Origin: Phocaeicola plebeius
GTDB taxonomy: Bacteria; Bacteroidota; Bacteroidia; Bacteroidales; Bacteroidaceae
Direction: 5' to 3'
DNA length: 44,174 bases
Assembly (NCBI GenBank): GCA_004558305.1
Contig: SFDG01000008.1
Coordinates: forward strand, 1 to 44,174
Part shown: positions 31,437 to 38,257 of the stretch, in pieces
How positions within the stretch are numbered: the stretch's first letter is position 1
Layout: every line of letters starts with the position of its first letter
Translations under genes and position numbers: made by a program
The notes under the pieces: model-generated
What the model saw: only the letters and a program-made list of their open reading frames with translations
What the model was told of the DNA's origin: nothing
Databases searched by the model: none

Positions 31437-31480
31437 AACACAAAGGGACAAAGAAACGAAGGCATTTGTCCCTTTGTGTT
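31437..31480. terminator. Strong hairpin between convergent dcp and pfkA
   Basis: Perfect 16-bp stem AACACAAAGGGACAAA (31437-31452) with its reverse complement (31465-31480), 12-nt loop. Its ends are A/T-rich, so it may terminate both genes although no long T run follows on either strand. Confidence 0.7.
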
Positions 31481-31518
31481 TCCTCACCTCGACATATACA
31501 GGGGGAAACGGTCCGGAA

Positions 31519-32532
31519 TCACCCGAAGCAGACCCCCATACGGCGGCCTTGCGTAATCAGGTCGTGGTCTTCCGTGACCAGTTTCAGTTTTCCTGCCACA
31601 TCCTTCAGCGGAACGGACGAGATGGAAGCCCCTTTCAGCGACACCATCCGTCCGAACTGGCCGGTAGCAATCAGTTCCGTGGCATGGCCTCCCATCCGTG
31701 TGGCCAGGTTCCGGTCGTAAGCCGTCGGGCTGCCTCCCCGCTGAATATAGCCCAATACCGTCTCACGGGTTTCAAATCCCGTTTCGTAGGCGATTTCCTC
31801 GGCCACGAATTGCGCAGCCTTCTTGCCGTTCAGCGTGGGAATGCCTTCCGCCACCACCACAATGGAATACGGCTTGCCCTTCTTCAGACGATTGATAATG
31901 GTATCGCCGATGCGGTGGATGTCGAAAGGTATCTCCGGCAGGAGAATGATGTCTCCTCCGCCTGCCATGCCCGAATACAGGGCTATCCAGCCTGCCTTAT
32001 GGCCCATCACCTCAATCACCATGACCCGCTGGTGGGCACTGGCCGTCGAATGCAGCCGGTCGATGGCCTCGGTGGCAATGGTCACCGCCGAATCGAAACC
32101 GAACGAAGTGTCGGTTCCCCACACATCGTTGTCGATAGTCTTGGGAATGCTCACCACATTCACGCCGATGTCTGCCAGCTTGGCCGCCGTCTTCTGCGTA
32201 CCGTTTCCACCGATGGTCACAATGCAGTCCAACTGATGCCGTTCGATGGTCTTCAGCATCATGGTCGGCTTGTCGTCCGAGAGGGCCGAGTTCCCTTTTT
32301 TCTTGAACGGTTTCTCGCGCGAAGTCCCCAAGATAGTACCTCCCATGTTCAGCAATCCCGTCAGGTCCGCCTCTGTCAGCGGGACAATATCATCATCCAG
32401 CAAGCCGCGGAAACCGCTGTGAATACCATATACTTCCATCCCATAATGGTTGATGGCTGTCTTGCAGACCCCTCTGATGGTGGCATTGATGCCGGGGCAG
32501 TCGCCACCCGATGTCAATATTCCTATTCTCAT
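31519..32532 (-). CDS. pfkA: 6-phosphofructokinase with atypical donor-site residues
   Basis: 337 residues. It phosphorylates fructose 6-phosphate in glycolysis. Seen: ILTSGGDCPGINATIRG (5-21), GTSREKPF, GGNGTQ (108-113), PKTIDNDVWGTDTSFGFD (130-147), MGHKAGWIAL, LLPEIPFD, VAEGIP and GYIQRGGSPTAYDR. Compared with E. coli PFK, Asp103 is Asn (N110), Gly104 is kept (G111) and Gly124 is Lys (K131). Gly104 is usually linked to ATP use and Lys124 to the PPi-type and actinobacterial mixed group, so the donor cannot be assigned with certainty. A good Shine-Dalgarno (AGGAGG) is 5 nt before the ATG; TATCTTTA (32561-32568, minus) is a near -7 box. Confidence 0.93.
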   Translation of the reverse strand: MRIGILTSGGDCPGINATIRGVCKTAINHYGMEVYGIHSGFRGLLDDDIVPLTEADLTGLLNMGGTILGTSREKPFKKKGNSALSDDKPTMMLKTIERHQLDCIVTIGGNGTQKTAAKLADIGVNVVSIPKTIDNDVWGTDTSFGFDSAVTIATEAIDRLHSTASAHQRVMVIEVMGHKAGWIALYSGMAGGGDIILLPEIPFDIHRIGDTIINRLKKGKPYSIVVVAEGIPTLNGKKAAQFVAEEIAYETGFETRETVLGYIQRGGSPTAYDRNLATRMGGHATELIATGQFGRMVSLKGASISSVPLKDVAGKLKLVTEDHDLITQGRRMGVCFG

Positions 32533-32642
32533 GATAACCTCCTATTTTTTCAAGATGTGGTAAAGATATAAGAAAAAAGCGTAGATTTGTGAAAACAGCA
32601 AAAAAATAATTGCTGCGTCCCTGTTTTCACCGATAAATAGTC

Positions 32643-32650
32643 TACCTTTG
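32643..32650 (+). promoter_or_regulatory. -7 element of the GH3 operon promoter
   Basis: TACCTTTG matches TAnnTTTG, 30 nt before the GH3 ATG; an in-frame TTG inside this box is therefore not the start. No good -33 partner seen. Confidence 0.5.
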
Positions 32651-32680
32651 TGCGCTAAGAATGTAAAAACAGAAAGAAAA

Positions 32681-34192
32681 ATGGTTTCAACTCAACTCAT
32701 CGGGAAACTGTTCGTACCCCGGCAAAAGGCAGTCGACCTGTACGACACCCGTGCCGAGGAACTGCAGGAACAGGTTTTCCACCGACTGATCCAACGAGCT
32801 GCCCAGACGGAATGGGGCAGACGCTATAACTATGGGGGCATGAAATCGTACACCGATTTCAGCCGGGTTCCCATCCAGACCTACGAGGACATCAAAGGGG
32901 ATGTCGACCGTATGCGCCACGGCGAACGCGATGTGCTGTGGCCGGGAAAGGTCAACTGGTATGCCAAATCCTCCGGTACCACCAACGACAAGAGCAAATT
33001 CATCCCCGTCAGCCGCGAGGGACTGAAGAACATCCATTACAAAGGCGGTACGGATGCAGTGGCCCTTTACCTCCGTTCGAACCCCAACAGCCGGATGTTC
33101 TCGGGCAAAGGACTGATTCTGGGCGGCAGCCACAGTCCGAACTACAATGTCAAGGACAGCCTGGTGGGCGATCTCTCGGCCATCCTTATCCAAAACATCC
33201 ATCCTTTGGCCAACCTGATCCGCGTACCGAGCAAGGAGATTGCCCTGCTGAGCGAGTTCGAGGAAAAGGTGGAACGCATTGCCGACACGACCATCCACAA
33301 GAATGTCACCAACTTGTCGGGGGTCCCCTCGTGGATGCTGGCCGTCATCAAGCGTATTCTGGAAAAGACCGGTGCCAAGACCCTCGACGAGGTATGGCCC
33401 CAGCTGGAAGTCTTCTTCCACGGCGGAGTGTGCTTCACACCCTACCGTGAACAATACCGCCAGCTCATCCGCAGTCCGCGGATGCACTATATGGAAACCT
33501 ACAATGCCAGTGAAGGCTTCTTCGGATTGCAGAACGACCTGTCCGACCCGGCCATGGAACTGATGATCGACTACGATGTGTTCTACGAGTTCATTCCACT
33601 GGAAGAGCTGGAGAATCCTGCCCCCCATATTGTCCCCCTGACCGGTGTGGAGGTGGGCCGCAACTATGCCCTCGTCATCAGCACCTCCTGCGGCCTGTGG
33701 CGCTACATCATCGGCGATACGGTGAAGTTCACGCAGAAGAATCCCTACAAGTTCATCATCAGCGGACGTACCAAGTCGTTCATCAACGCCTTCGGAGAAG
33801 AACTGATGGTGGACAATGCCGACAAAGGACTGGCCCAGGCCTGCGCCGCTACCGGTGCCCAGGTCCTCGACTATTCGGCTGCCCCCGTCTTCATGGATGC
33901 CAATGCCCAATGCCGCCACCAGTGGCTCATCGAGTTCAGCACGATGCCGGACAACCTGGAGAAGTTCCGCGACACGCTGGACATGGCCTTGCAGTCCATC
34001 AACTCGGACTACGAAGCCAAACGCCACAAGGACATCACCCTGCAGAAGCTGGAAATCATCGTGGCACGCCCTGGCCTCTTCCACGACTGGCTGAAGCAGA
34101 AAGGCAAACTGGGCGGACAGCACAAAGTGCCGCGCCTGAGCAATAACCGTGACCTGATAGAAGACATGCTGGCATTGAACCAACACAACTGA
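32681..34192 (+). CDS. GH3-family adenylate-forming enzyme (acyl-acid amido synthetase-like)
   Basis: 503 residues from the ATG at 32681. Seen: motif I YAKSSGTTNDKSKFIPVS (94-111, SSGTT at 97-101), motif II METYNASEGFFG, motif III YIIGDTVKF, and SGRTKSFINAFGEEL. These are the ATP-binding blocks of the GH3 proteins (ANL-like superfamily), which in plants join jasmonate, auxin or benzoates to amino acids. Bacterial members are common in Bacteroidetes but their substrates are, as far as I know, not established. A cytosolic acyl-AMP-forming, amide-bond-making role is inferred. It leads a three-gene transcript with an Ig-like lipoprotein and a DUF3108 protein (gaps of 35 and 2 nt). Confidence 0.92.
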   Translation: MVSTQLIGKLFVPRQKAVDLYDTRAEELQEQVFHRLIQRAAQTEWGRRYNYGGMKSYTDFSRVPIQTYEDIKGDVDRMRHGERDVLWPGKVNWYAKSSGTTNDKSKFIPVSREGLKNIHYKGGTDAVALYLRSNPNSRMFSGKGLILGGSHSPNYNVKDSLVGDLSAILIQNIHPLANLIRVPSKEIALLSEFEEKVERIADTTIHKNVTNLSGVPSWMLAVIKRILEKTGAKTLDEVWPQLEVFFHGGVCFTPYREQYRQLIRSPRMHYMETYNASEGFFGLQNDLSDPAMELMIDYDVFYEFIPLEELENPAPHIVPLTGVEVGRNYALVISTSCGLWRYIIGDTVKFTQKNPYKFIISGRTKSFINAFGEELMVDNADKGLAQACAATGAQVLDYSAAPVFMDANAQCRHQWLIEFSTMPDNLEKFRDTLDMALQSINSDYEAKRHKDITLQKLEIIVARPGLFHDWLKQKGKLGGQHKVPRLSNNRDLIEDMLALNQHN

Positions 34193-34227
34193 TGTCGGCC
34201 CTTTCTCACTAAAAAAAACAACGAGCC

Positions 34228-36165
34228 ATGAAACTCCTTCCCAAACTGATTGCCCTGCTGCTGGTCATTGCCGGCTTCTATGCCTGCGCCAGCACCGGGA
34301 ATCCCGACGGAGGACCTTATGACGAGACTCCTCCTAAATTCGTACGGTCATTGCCGGCACCCAATGCCACCAACGTGCAACGGAAGAAAGTGAGCATCGA
34401 GTTCGACGAGTTCATCAAGCTGGAGAATCCGTCGGAAAAGGTCATCATCTCGCCGCCCCAGATCATCTCACCGGAGGTGAAGGCGGTGGGCAAACGGGTA
34501 CAGGTCACCTTTGAAGACTCGCTCAAGCAGAATGCCACCTACACCATCGACTTCGGCGATGCCATTGTCGACAACAACGAAGGCAATCCGCTGGGCCAGT
34601 TCACCTACGCCTTCTCTACCGGATCTACCATCGACACGATGGAAGTGTCGGGCACGGTGCTCAACGCAGAGGACCTGGAACCTATCAAAGGCATCCAGGT
34701 GGGCCTGCACAGCAACCTGAACGACACGGCCTTCACCCGTTTGCCGTTCGACCGCATTTCGCGTACAGACAGCCGGGGAAAGTTCACCATCCGGGGCATT
34801 GCCCCCGGCAGCTACCGGATTTATGCCTTGAAAGACGGCAACCAGAACTTCCTGTTCGATTCGAAGTCGGAAGCCATTGCGTGGATGGACTCCCTCATCG
34901 TGCCCTCCTCCACCGGTGCCGTCCGCCAGGATACGGTATGGTCGGCCATCGATACCACAAAAATCGACACTATCCTGACCGTACACTATACCCGCTTCCT
35001 GCCCGACGACCTGTTGCTGCGGGCCTTCAAGGAGGAAAACGATTTCCAGTACCTCGCCAAGAGCGAACGCCCGAAAACCAATCAGTTCGGCCTCTATTTC
35101 TCGGCCCGGGCCGATTCGCTCCCGACGCTGAAAGGACTGAACTTCGACGAGCGCGATGCCTTCGTCATCGAACCCAGTCTGCACAACGACAGCATCCTCT
35201 ACTGGGTGAAGGACACCACGCTGGCCGAACGAGATACCTTGTCTTTCCAGCTGACTTACCTGGCCACCGACACGCTCGGACAACGGACTGCCCGTACCGA
35301 CACGCTGAACCTTATCAACAAGGTACCGCGCGAACGACGCCTGGCCTTGCTGGAGGAAGAACGGAAGAAACAGGAGAAAGAGAACAAGAAAAAACAGAAG
35401 AAAGGTGACACCCTCACCGTGGCTCCACCGAAGTTCCTCGCGATGACGGTCGATGCCCCCTCTGCACTCGACTTGGGCAAGAACATCGTGTTGCGTTTCG
35501 AAGAACCGTTGGCACGCATCGACACGACAGCCCTTCACATGGCCGTCAAGGCCGACTCGGTCTGGAAGGACATCCCCTTCCTGTTCCAAGCCGACTCCCT
35601 GGCCCATCGCCAGTATCAGGTACTGGCCGAATGGCAACCGGGACAGGAGTACCGGCTGCAAGTGGATTCACTGGCGTTTGAAGGTATCTACGGTCTCTGC
35701 ACCAACAAGACAGAAAGCACCCTGAAGGTGAAAACCCTTGAAGACTACGGGACCCTCTACCTCAACATCCGGGGAGCCGGACCTCATGCCGTCGTCCAGC
35801 TGCTGAACAGCAGCGATGCCATGGTCCGTCAGGAACCGGTGAAGGAAGACGGTACGTGCGACTTCTATTTCCTGCAGTCGGGCACGAAATACTATATCCG
35901 TCTGTTCAACGACCGCAACGGCAACGGGAAATGGGACACCGGCAACTATGCCGAGAAATGCCAGCCCGAAGAAGTGTACTATTATAATAAGGTATGGGAA
36001 ATGAAAGCCAATTTCGAGTTCGAAGAGAACTGGGACTTGAATGCCTTGTCTCCCGACCGGCAGAAACTGGACGAACTGAAGAAACAGAAGCCCGACGAAG
36101 CCAAGAAGGTGAAGGACCGTAACAAGGAACGGGCCAAGAAGTTGGGAAAGACCTTGACGAATTGA
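34228..36165 (+). CDS. Lipoprotein with SbsA-type Ig-like domain
   Basis: 645 residues. A lipoprotein signal (LLVIAGFYAC, Cys20, followed by ASTGNPDGGPYDETPP) anchors it in the envelope. An Ig-like domain (about 34-130: VRSLPAPNATNVQRKKVSIEFDEFI, then ISPPQ, TYTIDFGDAIVDNNEGNPL) is of the SbsA type; a carboxypeptidase-regulatory-like beta domain follows (about 137-210: SGTVLNAEDLEPIKGI, SYRIYALKDGNQNFLFD). A highly charged Glu/Lys segment sits near 370-395 (LLEEERKKQEKENKKKQ) and the C-terminus is a lysine-rich helix. Such proteins are widespread in Bacteroidetes; the function is unknown, with a structural or cell-surface role likely. The DUF3108 gene follows after 2 nt. Confidence 0.85.
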   Translation: MKLLPKLIALLLVIAGFYACASTGNPDGGPYDETPPKFVRSLPAPNATNVQRKKVSIEFDEFIKLENPSEKVIISPPQIISPEVKAVGKRVQVTFEDSLKQNATYTIDFGDAIVDNNEGNPLGQFTYAFSTGSTIDTMEVSGTVLNAEDLEPIKGIQVGLHSNLNDTAFTRLPFDRISRTDSRGKFTIRGIAPGSYRIYALKDGNQNFLFDSKSEAIAWMDSLIVPSSTGAVRQDTVWSAIDTTKIDTILTVHYTRFLPDDLLLRAFKEENDFQYLAKSERPKTNQFGLYFSARADSLPTLKGLNFDERDAFVIEPSLHNDSILYWVKDTTLAERDTLSFQLTYLATDTLGQRTARTDTLNLINKVPRERRLALLEEERKKQEKENKKKQKKGDTLTVAPPKFLAMTVDAPSALDLGKNIVLRFEEPLARIDTTALHMAVKADSVWKDIPFLFQADSLAHRQYQVLAEWQPGQEYRLQVDSLAFEGIYGLCTNKTESTLKVKTLEDYGTLYLNIRGAGPHAVVQLLNSSDAMVRQEPVKEDGTCDFYFLQSGTKYYIRLFNDRNGNGKWDTGNYAEKCQPEEVYYYNKVWEMKANFEFEENWDLNALSPDRQKLDELKKQKPDEAKKVKDRNKERAKKLGKTLTN

Positions 36166-36167
36166 CC

Positions 36168-36971
36168 ATGATAAAGAAACTATTCTTAGGCTTGTGCCTG
36201 CTGATGGCAGGCACAGCCGCCTCGGCCCAATGCGGCGCTCCGAACAATGCCATCCAGGCCGGGGAGGAACTGAACTACCAACTCAAATTCAACTGGAAGT
36301 TTATCTGGGTGAATGTGGGATGGGCACGCATGTCGGTCGATACGACCCAATACAACGGCCAGACCTGCCTGCGGACCGACCTGCAATCGTACACCAACCG
36401 GAAAGCCGACCGCTTCTTCAAGATGCGCGATACACTGACCTGCATCACTACGCAGAACCTGGAACCGCTGTATTTCCGCAAGAGCGCAGAGGAAGGCAAG
36501 CGATACAGCATTGACGAAGTGACATTCGACTACCAGAACAACAAGTGCATCGTAGACCAACAGCGGACGGTCAACGGCAACGTAAGGACCTGCCACGACG
36601 AGAGTCCCACCTGTGTCTACGACATGTTGAGCATCCTGCTGCAGGCCCGTTCCTACGACCCGACCGACTACCAGCCCGGTACAAAAATACGGTTCTCGAT
36701 GGCTACCGGGCGGGCTGTCGAGAAACAGACATTGATTTACCGGAGAAAAGAAGTTTACAAGGCAGAAGACGGCGTGAAATACCGCTGTCTGGTCTTTTCG
36801 CTGGTGGAATACAAGCACGACAAGGAGGAGGAAGTCATCACGTTCTATGTCACCGACGACCTGAACCACTTGCCGGTCCGTCTCGACATGTACCTGAACT
36901 TCGGTTCAGCGAAGGCCTTCCTCACCGGCATCAAAGGAAACCGCCATCCGCTGACTAGCATTGTCGAGTAA
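36168..36971 (+). CDS. Exported DUF3108 protein
   Basis: 267 residues from the ATG at 36168 (an in-frame TTG 6 nt upstream is rejected). Signal peptide MIKKLFLGLCLLMAGTAASAQC. The rest is beta-rich with GEELNYQLKFNWKFIWVNVGWARMSVD, DRFFKMRDTLTCITTQNLEP and VITFYVTDDLNHLPVRLDMYL, typical of DUF3108, a periplasmic family of unknown role. Its start is 2 nt after the lipoprotein stop, implying coupled translation; together with the GH3 gene the three form one unit. It converges with cysE, 23 nt away. Confidence 0.88.
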   Translation: MIKKLFLGLCLLMAGTAASAQCGAPNNAIQAGEELNYQLKFNWKFIWVNVGWARMSVDTTQYNGQTCLRTDLQSYTNRKADRFFKMRDTLTCITTQNLEPLYFRKSAEEGKRYSIDEVTFDYQNNKCIVDQQRTVNGNVRTCHDESPTCVYDMLSILLQARSYDPTDYQPGTKIRFSMATGRAVEKQTLIYRRKEVYKAEDGVKYRCLVFSLVEYKHDKEEEVITFYVTDDLNHLPVRLDMYLNFGSAKAFLTGIKGNRHPLTSIVE

Positions 36972-36994
36972 GGCATCCGCTCTGACGATCCCTT

Positions 36995-37891
36995 TTATTT
37001 CCGCTGTACGATTTTCGTACCGGCGGGCACACTTTCGGTGACCCAGATATTGCCTCCGATAGTGGCCCCCTTGCCGATGGTGATGCGTCCCAAAATGGTA
37101 GCGTTGGAATACACAATCACCTCGTCCTCCAAAATAGGATGGCGGGGAATGCCCTTGATGGGATTTCCCTCCTCATCGAGCGGGAAACTCTTGGCCCCCA
37201 AAGTGACCCCTTGATAGAGCTTCACATGGTTCCCGATGATGCACGTAGCCCCTATCACGACACCTGTACCATGGTCGATGGTAAAATGATGGCCGATTTT
37301 CGCACCCGGATGGATATCAATGCCTACTTCCGAGTGGGCCATTTCCGTAATGATGCGTGGAATCAAGGGGACATTCAGCTCATACAGCTGGTGCGCAATG
37401 CGATAATTGGTCACTGCCCGAATGACGGGATAACAGCAGATGATTTCCCCGAAACACGTGGCGGCAGGGTCGCCGTAGTAAGCGGCCTCCACATCTGTCG
37501 CCAACACTTGGCGTATCTCCGGAAGGGCAGCAATGAACTGGGCGGCCAACTGGGCGGCCTGCTCGCGGCACGGCGGTTCGCCAGAGGCCCCCGGTCCGCT
37601 ATTTTCCGCACCGAAGCACAATCCTGCCTGAATCTGGTCGGTCAGCAGTCCGAACAATTCCTCCACGTTCACGCCAATGTGATAACCGATGGTCTGGCTA
37701 TTGACAATGGAATTGCCGAAGTAACCGGGAAATAGGATAGCACGTGCCAACTCCACAATCCGCTCCAGTGATTTGCCCGACGGCAGGGGATCTCCCTCCC
37801 TGAAGCAATGGAACAATCCGCGGAAAGACTGACTGTCAGAAAGTTCCTCTACAGCCGAGGTCAGCACATGTGTATAGTCAAAAGGGCTCAT
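36995..37891 (-). CDS. cysE: Serine O-acetyltransferase, EpsC type
   Basis: 298 residues. It makes O-acetylserine from serine and acetyl-CoA, the first step of cysteine synthesis. Seen: an N-terminal helical domain (1-170), then the hexapeptide-repeat beta-helix starting at EMAHSEVGIDIHPGAKIG, HHFTIDHGTGVVIGATCIIGNHV, YQGVTLGAKSF, RHPILEDEVIVYSNATILG and IGKGATIGGNIWV. The longer N-terminal domain and the sequence are of the EpsC subtype, common in Bacteroidetes. The catalytic His is expected in MAHSEVG and the DHGTG block. Monocistronic on the minus strand. Confidence 0.95.
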   Translation of the reverse strand: MSPFDYTHVLTSAVEELSDSQSFRGLFHCFREGDPLPSGKSLERIVELARAILFPGYFGNSIVNSQTIGYHIGVNVEELFGLLTDQIQAGLCFGAENSGPGASGEPPCREQAAQLAAQFIAALPEIRQVLATDVEAAYYGDPAATCFGEIICCYPVIRAVTNYRIAHQLYELNVPLIPRIITEMAHSEVGIDIHPGAKIGHHFTIDHGTGVVIGATCIIGNHVKLYQGVTLGAKSFPLDEEGNPIKGIPRHPILEDEVIVYSNATILGRITIGKGATIGGNIWVTESVPAGTKIVQRK

Positions 37892-37961
37892 AGATACTGC
37901 TTTTAATTAGGCCGCAAAAGTAATAAAATAAAACCAATTTCATCCAATAAACGGCTGTTAA

Positions 37962-37993
37962 TTTGCTCGTATGCCCACAAAGCCCTATCTTTG
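37962..37993 (+). promoter_or_regulatory. Promoter of the small basic protein gene
   Basis: TTTG (37962-37965), 20 nt, then TATCTTTG (37986-37993): a full consensus match, about 20 nt before the ATG at 38014. Confidence 0.7.
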
Positions 37994-38013
37994 CCGCCCA
38001 AAAACAAGTTCCT

Positions 38014-38145
38014 ATGCCCGTCAACAAAAAGAACCCTTTTGCCTACAAGGCCAAACAGCGCCACCGTAAGAAAGCCAGTGGAAAACGAATCGGCAAGTCA
38101 CGACCCGAAAAAGCGAACAACCAGCTGAACCGGCGGGTGAAGTGA
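38014..38145 (+). CDS. Very small, strongly basic protein of unknown function
   Basis: 43 residues: MPVNKKNPFAYKAKQRHRK, then KASGKRIGKSRPEKANNQLNRRVK. Roughly a third of the residues are Lys or Arg and only one is acidic, suggesting nucleic-acid or ribosome binding. I do not recognise the family; it is not an obvious match to the small ribosomal protein THX. Support for reality: a full-consensus promoter (37962-37993) directly upstream and a plausible independent transcript before topA. An in-frame upstream start inside the promoter is rejected. Confidence 0.6.
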   Translation: MPVNKKNPFAYKAKQRHRKKASGKRIGKSRPEKANNQLNRRVK

Positions 38146-38218
38146 GCATTCCTTTTGCGTTTTTCATAAAAAATTGCGAAAAAAGAGAAGAAACATACCT
38201 TGTTAATCTGTTTTTTTC

Positions 38219-38226
38219 TACTTTTG
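38219..38226 (+). promoter_or_regulatory. -7 element of the topA promoter
   Basis: TACTTTTG matches TAnnTTTG, 31 nt before the topA ATG. A TTG at 38200-38202 is 16 nt upstream, shorter than the usual spacing. Confidence 0.5.
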
Positions 38227-38257
38227 CCACCGAATAATAAATGGAATACAGAAAACC

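Noticed and set aside
32687..34186. 499-codon minus-strand open frame inside the GH3 gene
   Set aside because: Antisense shadow of the GH3 coding frame, with biased composition and no domain.
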